From Acholeplasmataceae bacterium UBA5769 (GTDB taxonomy: Bacteria > Bacillota_I > Bacilli_A > Acholeplasmatales > Acholeplasmataceae): a stretch of 64,000 bases of DNA. Both the position numbers and the translations under genes were made by a program. Positions 34,452 to 43,184 of this stretch are shown here, piece after piece. A model generated the notes under the pieces. That model did no database searches and was not told the DNA's origin. It worked only from the letters and a program-made list of their open reading frames with translations. The stretch's first letter is position 1, and every line of letters begins with the position of its first letter. Location: contig DIER01000031.1 in assembly GCA_002418725.1 (NCBI GenBank), positions 16,374-80,373 of the forward strand, written 5' to 3'.

Positions 34452-37400
34452 ATGCGAAAATTTTTGATGATTTTGGCTTTTTTGTTCCTTTCCATTGGTA
34501 TCGCCTCATGTACAGGATCACAAAAGGTTTTAGTGATCTTTGAAGAAAATGGTGGTGCTGAAATTGAGGATGTTGAGATTAGTATTAGTTCAACAAGTGT
34601 TCAACTGCCAACACCAACACGTGAGGGTTTCACCTTTGATGGATGGTTTTTGGATGCTGAATTGACACAACCCTTTACGCTAGCATCGCTATTAACACAA
34701 AATGCTTCCTTGACACTGTATGCCAAATGGGTTTCTGATGTGACGCTTTATACGATTACGTATGAGGTAAACGGAGGGACGACAGTAAGCGCTGAATCTC
34801 ACGCCGCTGGCGTAACCATTACCGCACCAACTGCCCCCACAAAAGAAGGTTATACTTTCGGTGGTTGGTATACAGATGCTTTGTTGACGACAGCGTATAC
34901 ATTCACCACAATGCCTGCATCCAATCTCACACTCTATGCCAAGTGGAATGTGATTATCGTTAACCAAACGATCAGTTTTGAAGAAAATGGAGGTTCTGTG
35001 GTAGCGGATATCACAGCGCCTGTAGGTAGTGCGGTGACACCGCCTGAACATCCAACCAAAGTTGGACACACCTTTGCTGGATGGTATACGGATATCGCAC
35101 TGACCACAGCGTATACGTTTGGGGTGATGCCAAGTACAGCCTTGACTCTTTATGCGAAGTGGACAGTCAATAACTATACCATCACCTTTGAAGAAAATGG
35201 TGGTTCTGTGGTAGCGGATATCACCCAAGGCTATCATACAGCAGTAACTGCACCTGCTACACCAACAAGAGAAGGGTACACGTTTGCTGGCTGGTATTCA
35301 GATATCGCACTGACAACAGCGTATACATTTACTACAATGCCTGCATCTAATGTCACCCTGTATGCGAAGTGGACACTGAATAACTACACCATCACCTTTG
35401 AGGAAAATGGTGGCTCAGGCGTTATGGATATCACCCAAGGATACAACACTGCAGTGACTGCACCAGCAGAACCATTAAGAGAAGGTCATACGTTTGCTGG
35501 CTGGTATTCAGATATCGCACTGACGACAGCGTATACATTCACCACAATGCCTGCATCTAATCTGACCCTTTATGCGAAGTGGACACTGAATAACTATACC
35601 ATCACCTTTGAAGAAAATGGAGGTTCTGTAGTAGCGGATATCACTCAAGGCTATCATACAGCAGTAACTGCACCTGCTACACCAACAAAATCCGGTATGG
35701 TTTTTATGGGTTGGTATACAGATATCGCCTTAACGACAGTGTATACGTTCACTACGATGCCCTCTGTCAACATGACTTTATACGCAAAATGGGATTATGA
35801 AACGTACACGTTAACCTTTATGAATACAGAAGGTTTACTTCCAGTAGACATTAAAGCTCATGATCCAATCATGCTCCCAACACCAACAAAAACAGGGCAC
35901 ACGCTAGAAGGTTGGTATATCGATGCGTTCTTCTTAACACCATTTGAATTGACGACTATGCCAGAAGAAGATGTGACTATTTATGCAAAATGGTCAATCA
36001 ATCAGTATACAGTCTCCTATAATACTTCAGGAGGAAATACGATTGCTGATGCAACTGCAACATATCAAATGGATATCCCAGTTCCTGCTGATCCAACCAA
36101 AGAAGGATTCATTTTTGCGGGTTGGTATTTCGATAATGCACTGACTGAAAGATTAACCAATCAACCCATGCCGGGGGCTAACCTTACGCTTTATGCAAAA
36201 TGGGTTGAAGTCGATGAATTATGGACAATCGCCGATGTTTTGTTGTATCAACCACAGCATGTTAAAGTACAAGGAACGGTTGTTTATAAGTTCCCTGGCG
36301 GACAACCAGGTTATTACATAACAGATGGTACAGGTATCATCTTCGTTTTAGCACCATCTGACGTTACGGTTGGCATCATATATCAGTTTGAAGCGGACTT
36401 CAGTTTCTTTGAATATGTACCACAATTAACCAACCAGATGAATCGTATCGTTGTTGCTGGAACACCTGATACTGTCAGTTATCATGATATATCAATTTCA
36501 GTGATAGCTACTGCAGATCCAACGGATCTATCGATGATGGGATTACCAGTGATTGTTGAAGGCGTTATTTATCAAGAATTTGGTCACTATTTTATGGTTG
36601 AACCAGGTAGTTCACGTACGATAGCCATCAATTACAAATCGATTACCCCGATGAATGATCCATTCATAGGTCATGTTGGTGAACGTTTTAAAGTGTTTGC
36701 ATTCGTCCATGGCTATGATCCAATGAATGACATGTGGCATATTGTATACGACCCAAGTACGCCAGCATCACTTGCTAACCTCACTGATCAACAAAAAGTG
36801 GACGAATTATTAGCATTTGCTGTTGCTGAACTTGATGGAAAAGTATTCTATAGCAATCAAAAACTTGAACTACCGGCAACAGAGCCCGTTTATGGTGCAG
36901 GACTAACGTTTATCACCATGGGTGAAAACGCAAGTTATTTCAATCCTTCTTCAGGTGAGTTTTTAGAAACAACCACTGAACTTGAGATTATCTTACGTGT
37001 CACCGTGGATGTCAATGATAAGACGGGTTATGTTGATGTGACCTTGATTTTAAAGACTATTGAAATCTTAACCATCAGTGAATTTGGTTTACTTGATGAT
37101 TATACCTATGGAGTTGTTACAGGTATTGTCGTTTTCAGTTTAGATGCAGGAGACATGAAAATCATGATCATCGCCGATGAAACAGGTGCTATTTTAGCCA
37201 TTGAAACCGATGATTATGTTGATATAGGCACACGCGTGCATGTCCATGGCTACAAGTTCTCCATGATGGAGTTTACGTTAATGCAAGGTATGGACGATAG
37301 CATCCTTGCAATCATCGAAACAGACGTAGCGAACCCTTTAACACCGATTAACATAAGCATTGCACAGTTTAATGCGCTCGATGTTATGCATACCATTTAT

Positions 37401-40400
37401 TGGGGACGTTACTATGAAATTCATGGCACACTCTTCTGGGATGATATGACGTATACGTTCTATTTAAAAGATTTAACGTATGAAATGCCTATCCTCGTCT
37501 TTGACCAAAGTGGTTATGAATCTTTAATGCCATTTGTAGGTTTTGACATTGGACTACGTGGTTTTGGATTACCTAACTTTGATGATGAACCTCAGATGAT
37601 GTTCATGTTTTCTGGTCAATCAGGTGACATTACTTACGACTATACGGATCAAGAAATGGTTGATTTGTTTGCACCGCTTCTAAAAACGTATTTAGAGTCA
37701 GAAATTTTTGTGCCAGGTCAAACATTGATGCTTCCAACGGAACATCCAGTACTGCCTTTGACCGTTAGTTATCTTGTTGATGTCTTAGATCAAGCACTCG
37801 TTTCAGAATCATGGGTAATTAGCATAGCCATCAGTGAAGAAACGTATATCACGGTTCATGCAACACTAACCTTTGGAACAGCGACTAAAGATATCGTCAT
37901 TGAAATTCACGTGATGCCACTTGTGATCACCAGTATTGATGACTTCCTTCATAAAACAGATGATGAGATGTATTATATCGAAGCTGTGATTTTCTACATT
38001 AGTCACGAAGACAAGATGGTTATCTTGGTTGATGGTACTGGTGTGATTATGGCTAGCATTGATGATCCATCTTTAGCTGTGGGTGATCGTCTCATTCTTT
38101 ATGGCATGAGAATGGAAGTTGAAAACATGGTGATTATTGCCAATGATCCTAAACAAATCGTTACACAAGTTTTAGGACATGGCGAAGATATCCCACTCCT
38201 TTCCACCCTTTATACCGTTGAAGAAATCACAAATACACCAGCTACGGATCCTAATATCTTCTTAAGTTATGTTGAAGTGATGGGCACACTTAGAAAAGAT
38301 GGTATGAATGAGATTTATTATTTAGAAGATTTAGAAAGCCATGCCGTTTATCTCTTTACCATCAATGACAGCGATCTAGCCGTTTTAAATGGCTATGTAG
38401 GACAAGACATTAGAGTTAAAGGTTTATGGATGCACAGTGGTCCTATTGGCATGGTGGTTGTGGTGTTCTTGAATTATCCAGGTGATATCAATCCAAGATT
38501 TACCGATGCTGAACTCGCCATTTATCTTGCGAATAAGTTAGAAGAAGATCACCTTTATAAGATTTTAAGACCAGGTGCAACCTATGTACTTCCTACAACG
38601 TATGGTGTTTATGATGTGAGTATTGTTTATGAAGTTCTGGGTTCTAATGCAGGTTTATATAACTTGGCAACTGGTTTCATTTCAGATACCATCACTGAAC
38701 CAACAATCATTCAAATAAAAGCAACCATCACCGTCGGTACCGAGGTTGCGATTGCAGAGTTTGATTTGGTGGTTGAACCCATCGTGACACAAACAGTCGC
38801 AGATTTTTTAGCTGGCGCTGAAAATGATGAGTTCATCGTACGTGGCGTTGTTGTGATGGCGCAATACGGAGATGGACCACTGATTCTTGCTGATGAAACA
38901 GGTTTGATGTTTATTGTGAAACCCTTTGATGTGAACGTTGGTGATGAAATCATCGTTCAAGGTATTGTCACCTTGTATGAAGGTTTAAAACTGATGTGGG
39001 ATTATGAAACAACGGTTTTATTAGAAGTTGTCTCTGTTGGCGTGGATAATCCATTAACTGCAGAAGTGATGACCATCAGTGATTTAAACGGACTAGACAT
39101 GACCAGTACGACACATTGGGGTCGTTATATTGAAGTAACAGGTTACATGACTTACATGAAAGAGTCTTTCTTCCCATTGTTAAGACCTGAACTCGATTCT
39201 TCTGAATTTATCCCTGTTTTCCCAACGTATCTTTTTGAAGCATCGATATTTCCAGATCCAGAGATCTTGTATCAATATGATGGTTTAAGAGTCGTTATCA
39301 AGGCGTTCTTATTCCCAACCTTTGATGAAGAAGATCCATTTGCACCAGATCGTATGTTGATGGTAGCAACAGCAGCAGATATCGTTTTAGATTATGATAC
39401 AGATCAAGAAAAGATCGATGCACTTATTCTTTTAGGACAACACAAGTTTGAGAATCAAGTCTATCGACCAGGGGACGAACTACAGTTACCAGAGGAATTT
39501 CCATTGCTGGATGCGACATTATCTTGGGCATTTGTGGGTGACGTGAATGCTGTCATCGATCCGATGACCATGATTTTCAAGGAAGTATTAAGTGAGCAGA
39601 TCATTCAGGTTACAGCAACCATTACGATTGGTATGCTCACACAACAATATACCTTTGATGTTACGGTAGCACCTTATCCAATCCTCAGTTTTATTGAATT
39701 TATGGCAATCTCAGATTATGATTTTGGTAAGGTTCAAGCGATTGTTTATGATATCATCGATGATTATCACATCATCTTACAAGAAGTAGGTAGTGGCATC
39801 TATCTCTATGCTTATTATTACCCAACACTCGTCAAAGGTGATGAAGTCATCTTGTTTGGACAAAAGAGTGTTTGGGATGGCATTGTAAGTATCATTGGTT
39901 GGGATGATCGTGCAGCAGCAACTGTTTTAAATCAGGATATAACGACACCGCTTGTTGAAACAGAAAGCAGTTTATATGAAGTGTCTCATCTGGATGATCA
40001 TGTGATCCAAGATGTACGCTATTATGTGGTTACAGGTAGATTGATGCAAAGTGATTACGATGGTCTCTATTATCTGACGGACGGCATCAACACCATCATC
40101 TTACTTTATGCGGATTTCGATGTTGAAGATATGCTTTATGCTAAGCTTGGTGGAGATGTTCAAGTGAAGTTCTTCATTTATGAAAAAACATGGTCATCTC
40201 TCGGTTATGGATGGGCAGGTATTGTGGTAAATGAAACAGATGCCATCCAAGACTATGTCTTTACAGAAGCTGACATTGTCATGATGATGAAACAGTACAT
40301 CAGTCAACGTTTACAAGTTCAGTATAAAGATGGTTTAAGTTATGCACTTGAAACATACCATCCACTTTTTATAGGCTCCTACGCATACGCTATTGATTCC

Positions 40401-41534
40401 TTAGATGAAGATAAAGCGGCTATTATGGATAACATCATCCACTTTGCAGGAAGTTCTGTCCAGTATGAAGTGATCATCTATGTGACTGTCACTTATGGTT
40501 CAACGACAGTGGTTGATCCCTATTACGTCCAAGTTTTCCCATACGAAGTACAAACACTATCTTTCGTACCAGGAGAAGCTGGTGAACTTCCATTTGTCAG
40601 TGGTATGACACCTGTCGGTGAATTTGTTGGACTTTATGTTTCAAGAGTCGAAAGATATCACAATTGGATGGGTGGAGATGAGATGGTTGTTGATCTTTAT
40701 TTCCCATACCCAGAAGACGTGGGTGCAGGATACTATAATATCCAATACTATGACATGACAACGGAATCATGGAAATATATTGAAGATTATGATGGACCAA
40801 TTAAATCGTATTGGAATAACTTTAGTTTAGTATTCGGTAGTGGCATGACCGTGAGATTGATCACAAATACAGGACTTATATCCAATGAAGCATCGTTCGC
40901 ATATACGGATATAGACACCTATTTTGCAGGTTATTATTTAGATATGGGCATGTGGATAACAGAAATCATGTATCCTTTTGTTGGATATGGCTTAGAGTTA
41001 AGCGCTGTCTCTATTTATACACTTGATGATGTACAGGTCAATGGTGGATATACACTTCAGTGGTATCGCATCAATCCTTATACATTTGAAGAAACCGCCA
41101 TTTTAGGAGAAACAAACCCTATTTACATTACAACCATGGACGATGTGGGTTACTTCATCATGCTTGAAGTCAAGGGTGATGGGGTTCATGCAGGCGGCAT
41201 GATGCGCATCTTGATTGAAGATACGGTTAAGCTGATGAATCCAGGATTTATCGCAAATGAAACGAATATAGGCTTTGATATCGGTTATTTGTATGAAATC
41301 AGTTTAGCTGAACTGGAAGATATCATCTTTATCACAGATCAAAACGGCAATCCGATTGCTTATACATCCATTGAAGAAACAGCAACGCCTAATGTTTATC
41401 ATGTCAACATCAATTTAATAGGCGTTGATGAAATTGCAGTTTATATTGAAAACAGTGTGATGATTGTTGGTCAACCCTCTGAATATCACATGATGGAAGG
41501 ACTCTATTCAAGAATCTATGAATGGGAAGACTAA
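34452..41534 (+). CDS. Giant repeat lipoprotein (InlB-type repeats plus five long modules)
   Basis: This is a 2,360-residue surface lipoprotein. The signal has Cys at about 20 (GIASCTG). Residues about 26-585 are eight InlB/Listeria-Bacteroides repeats (Flg_new type) of about 70 residues, each with EENGG, GWY and LYAKW. Residues about 588-2033 hold five modules of about 285-300 residues. Each begins with an OB-fold-like stretch (for example GVVTGIVVF and IADETGAI), then a second similar one, then an Ig-like unit starting TDQE. Residues about 2034-2360 are unlike the repeats. No LPXTG or transmembrane tail is seen. It may serve adhesion or bind ligands; no enzyme motif was recognised. AGGAGGAGAA precedes the ATG. 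Confidence 0.85.
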   Translation: MRKFLMILAFLFLSIGIASCTGSQKVLVIFEENGGAEIEDVEISISSTSVQLPTPTREGFTFDGWFLDAELTQPFTLASLLTQNASLTLYAKWVSDVTLYTITYEVNGGTTVSAESHAAGVTITAPTAPTKEGYTFGGWYTDALLTTAYTFTTMPASNLTLYAKWNVIIVNQTISFEENGGSVVADITAPVGSAVTPPEHPTKVGHTFAGWYTDIALTTAYTFGVMPSTALTLYAKWTVNNYTITFEENGGSVVADITQGYHTAVTAPATPTREGYTFAGWYSDIALTTAYTFTTMPASNVTLYAKWTLNNYTITFEENGGSGVMDITQGYNTAVTAPAEPLREGHTFAGWYSDIALTTAYTFTTMPASNLTLYAKWTLNNYTITFEENGGSVVADITQGYHTAVTAPATPTKSGMVFMGWYTDIALTTVYTFTTMPSVNMTLYAKWDYETYTLTFMNTEGLLPVDIKAHDPIMLPTPTKTGHTLEGWYIDAFFLTPFELTTMPEEDVTIYAKWSINQYTVSYNTSGGNTIADATATYQMDIPVPADPTKEGFIFAGWYFDNALTERLTNQPMPGANLTLYAKWVEVDELWTIADVLLYQPQHVKVQGTVVYKFPGGQPGYYITDGTGIIFVLAPSDVTVGIIYQFEADFSFFEYVPQLTNQMNRIVVAGTPDTVSYHDISISVIATADPTDLSMMGLPVIVEGVIYQEFGHYFMVEPGSSRTIAINYKSITPMNDPFIGHVGERFKVFAFVHGYDPMNDMWHIVYDPSTPASLANLTDQQKVDELLAFAVAELDGKVFYSNQKLELPATEPVYGAGLTFITMGENASYFNPSSGEFLETTTELEIILRVTVDVNDKTGYVDVTLILKTIEILTISEFGLLDDYTYGVVTGIVVFSLDAGDMKIMIIADETGAILAIETDDYVDIGTRVHVHGYKFSMMEFTLMQGMDDSILAIIETDVANPLTPINISIAQFNALDVMHTIYWGRYYEIHGTLFWDDMTYTFYLKDLTYEMPILVFDQSGYESLMPFVGFDIGLRGFGLPNFDDEPQMMFMFSGQSGDITYDYTDQEMVDLFAPLLKTYLESEIFVPGQTLMLPTEHPVLPLTVSYLVDVLDQALVSESWVISIAISEETYITVHATLTFGTATKDIVIEIHVMPLVITSIDDFLHKTDDEMYYIEAVIFYISHEDKMVILVDGTGVIMASIDDPSLAVGDRLILYGMRMEVENMVIIANDPKQIVTQVLGHGEDIPLLSTLYTVEEITNTPATDPNIFLSYVEVMGTLRKDGMNEIYYLEDLESHAVYLFTINDSDLAVLNGYVGQDIRVKGLWMHSGPIGMVVVVFLNYPGDINPRFTDAELAIYLANKLEEDHLYKILRPGATYVLPTTYGVYDVSIVYEVLGSNAGLYNLATGFISDTITEPTIIQIKATITVGTEVAIAEFDLVVEPIVTQTVADFLAGAENDEFIVRGVVVMAQYGDGPLILADETGLMFIVKPFDVNVGDEIIVQGIVTLYEGLKLMWDYETTVLLEVVSVGVDNPLTAEVMTISDLNGLDMTSTTHWGRYIEVTGYMTYMKESFFPLLRPELDSSEFIPVFPTYLFEASIFPDPEILYQYDGLRVVIKAFLFPTFDEEDPFAPDRMLMVATAADIVLDYDTDQEKIDALILLGQHKFENQVYRPGDELQLPEEFPLLDATLSWAFVGDVNAVIDPMTMIFKEVLSEQIIQVTATITIGMLTQQYTFDVTVAPYPILSFIEFMAISDYDFGKVQAIVYDIIDDYHIILQEVGSGIYLYAYYYPTLVKGDEVILFGQKSVWDGIVSIIGWDDRAAATVLNQDITTPLVETESSLYEVSHLDDHVIQDVRYYVVTGRLMQSDYDGLYYLTDGINTIILLYADFDVEDMLYAKLGGDVQVKFFIYEKTWSSLGYGWAGIVVNETDAIQDYVFTEADIVMMMKQYISQRLQVQYKDGLSYALETYHPLFIGSYAYAIDSLDEDKAAIMDNIIHFAGSSVQYEVIIYVTVTYGSTTVVDPYYVQVFPYEVQTLSFVPGEAGELPFVSGMTPVGEFVGLYVSRVERYHNWMGGDEMVVDLYFPYPEDVGAGYYNIQYYDMTTESWKYIEDYDGPIKSYWNNFSLVFGSGMTVRLITNTGLISNEASFAYTDIDTYFAGYYLDMGMWITEIMYPFVGYGLELSAVSIYTLDDVQVNGGYTLQWYRINPYTFEETAILGETNPIYITTMDDVGYFIMLEVKGDGVHAGGMMRILIEDTVKLMNPGFIANETNIGFDIGYLYEISLAELEDIIFITDQNGNPIAYTSIEETATPNVYHVNINLIGVDEIAVYIENSVMIVGQPSEYHMMEGLYSRIYEWED
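35169..35798 (+). repeat. Three near-identical 210-bp tandem repeats within the giant gene
   Basis: Repeats starting at 35169, 35379 and 35589 have an exact period of 210 bases (70 codons) and share long identical stretches. The other five InlB-type units are more diverged. The similarity suggests recent duplication or gene conversion, and copy number may vary between strains. Confidence 0.85.
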
Positions 41535-41553
41535 TGTGAGTTAAATGTTTCAT

Positions 41554-41582
41554 AAAATCCCGTCATTTTGCGGGGTTTTTTA
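41554..41582 (+). terminator. Intrinsic terminator after the giant lipoprotein
   Basis: AATCCCG (41556-41562) pairs with CGGGGTT (41571-41577), including one T-G pair, and is followed by T-rich sequence. Confidence 0.8.
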
Positions 41583-41659
41583 TTACATTTTCATTAGTTC
41601 TTTACCATTTTTATATTTTTGTGATATCATGGAAATTAGTCGGCGTTTGAGGTGTAGGT

Positions 41660-42793
41660 ATGTTATCTTCGATTCAAACTCATCTTTTATCCATTGCTAT
41701 CTTGATGGTTATCTACGTTTCCATCAAACAACAAACCAGAGCGGTTAAACAAAAGAATCGTTATTTTTTATCTTTGGTTGTCTTAAACATCATCACCATG
41801 ATCTTAAAGATCGCCATTAACATGACGAAGGGATATACCTTTGGCTTTGAGGCTATTATCTTGCATACATCTGTTGCTGCTTATTATGCAACATCGGTGG
41901 TTGTTGTTTTATATTTCTTGTTTTACCTGCATTATCATGTAGAGGGTGAAGCAGCATCCAAGAGAAACTTGATGATTGCTTATACACCTTTTATGGTGAT
42001 GGCATTTACGGTCATCTTGTTATCATTTATTGGTATACCAGCCATGTATCAGATTAATGCTTTTGGATTGGTTGAAAGAAGAGCTTTTTATGGACCTGTC
42101 ATCTTTACTGAGTTTTTCACGATGATTGGTTCGATTGTTTACGTGATTTGGCATAAAAGGGAGTTAAACAAGGTTGAGTTTATCACATTGATACTATACC
42201 TATTACCGCCAGCGGTTGGTGTGACGTTAAGTGAGTTTTTTAGTGGCATAGATTTGATATGGCCATCGATGACCTTATCCTTATTGATGATCTATGTGAA
42301 TATTCAATCGAGAATGACCAATACAGATCCCCTGACAGGTGTCTTCAACCGAAGAGAATACGAGAAACAACTCTATAACTTGACACAACTTAAATCACCT
42401 AAGAAAAAAGTGTGTGCCATCTTGATTGACATCGATGATTTTAAGCAAATTAACGACAATAATTCACATCAAGTGGGAGATTCGACACTGATCGATATCA
42501 GTAACATTTTACAAAGAAGCATTCGAAAAAATGATTTTATTGCACGTATCGGTGGAGATGAATTTTGTATCATCATTGAAAGTGATCAAGATGCTGTTTT
42601 GCATGACATCGTTAATAGGATAAATCATCAACTGGATATGTATAATGCAGATCAAAAAGATTTCAAGAATATTAGTCTTTCTATGGGGTATGGTATGTTT
42701 GACCCTAAGGTTCACCCAACGTTTGATGATTTCTTCTTAAAGTTAGATTATCAGATGTATGAAAACAAAAATAGACTAAAACAAGCGACATAA
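41660..42793 (+). CDS. Membrane GGDEF-domain diguanylate cyclase
   Basis: This 377-residue protein has about seven hydrophobic segments in residues 1-220, of unknown sensory type, followed by a GGDEF domain (about 225-375). The catalytic motif is intact (RIGGDEFCIII). The inhibitory I-site RxxD is present as RKND, five residues before GGDEF, so product inhibition by c-di-GMP is likely. A long DPLTGVFNRREYE entry helix is normal for the family. AGGTGTAGGT lies before the ATG. It stands alone between terminators; no EAL or PilZ partner is in the window. Confidence 0.88.
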   Translation: MLSSIQTHLLSIAILMVIYVSIKQQTRAVKQKNRYFLSLVVLNIITMILKIAINMTKGYTFGFEAIILHTSVAAYYATSVVVVLYFLFYLHYHVEGEAASKRNLMIAYTPFMVMAFTVILLSFIGIPAMYQINAFGLVERRAFYGPVIFTEFFTMIGSIVYVIWHKRELNKVEFITLILYLLPPAVGVTLSEFFSGIDLIWPSMTLSLLMIYVNIQSRMTNTDPLTGVFNRREYEKQLYNLTQLKSPKKKVCAILIDIDDFKQINDNNSHQVGDSTLIDISNILQRSIRKNDFIARIGGDEFCIIIESDQDAVLHDIVNRINHQLDMYNADQKDFKNISLSMGYGMFDPKVHPTFDDFFLKLDYQMYENKNRLKQAT

Positions 42794-42816
42794 CGAGGGT
42801 AAAACCTCGTTTTTTA
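42791..42816 (+). terminator. Intrinsic terminator of the GGDEF gene
   Basis: AACGAGG (42792-42798) and CCTCGTT (42805-42811) form the stem, followed by T residues. It overlaps the stop codon of the gene. Confidence 0.87.
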
Positions 42817-42855
42817 CTTATTTATGTCGTTATTTATAAAGTCTTATAGCTTCAT

Positions 42856-42883
42856 TTGACTATTGACTAAAAATCCATATAAT
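42856..42883 (+). promoter_or_regulatory. Promoter of the feo operon
   Basis: TTGACT (42856-42861) and TATAAT (42878-42883) are 16 bases apart, 34 bases before the feoA start. I saw no clear Fur-type dyad there. Confidence 0.65.
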
Positions 42884-42917
42884 GAAGGTGAAAAAGGCGA
42901 TGAGAGGAAGTTTGTAG

Positions 42918-43184
42918 ATGAAAATGAAGGGAAAAATCGCGGTTGGTGGTCGAACCGTTTTATCTATGATAAAGCGCGGACAAAAAGCCAAGGTGATACA
43001 ACTCAATACCACAGATAAAGCACTTCGTAGAAGACTCTTAGATATGGGGATCACGGAAGGTGTTTTGGTGAAGATGAAAAAGATTGCTCCTCTTGGAGAC
43101 CCTATTGATATCGAACTACGTGGATACGAGTTATGTTTGAGAAAAGTAGATTTAGAATTGATTGAAGTCGAGGTGGTTTCATGA
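42918..43184 (+). CDS. feoA: Ferrous iron transport protein FeoA
   Basis: This is an 88-residue SH3-like FeoA domain: LRRRLLDMGITEGVLVKMKKIAPLGDP is typical, and the C-terminus ends in the ELRGYELCLRK strand. FeoA is a small cytoplasmic partner that modulates FeoB. It overlaps feoB by 4 bases. The extra N-terminal stretch of about 15 residues is somewhat longer than the shortest members. Confidence 0.9.
   Translation: MKMKGKIAVGGRTVLSMIKRGQKAKVIQLNTTDKALRRRLLDMGITEGVLVKMKKIAPLGDPIDIELRGYELCLRKVDLELIEVEVVS

Noticed and set aside
34692..35237. 181-residue minus-strand frame opposite the giant lipoprotein
   Set aside because: It is a shadow of the repeated InlB segment; its repeats mirror the + strand repeats, and it has no ribosome site or family match.
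35169..35798. Tandem repeats considered as a CRISPR array
   Set aside because: The 210-bp units are coding, in frame and without short spacer-repeat alternation.
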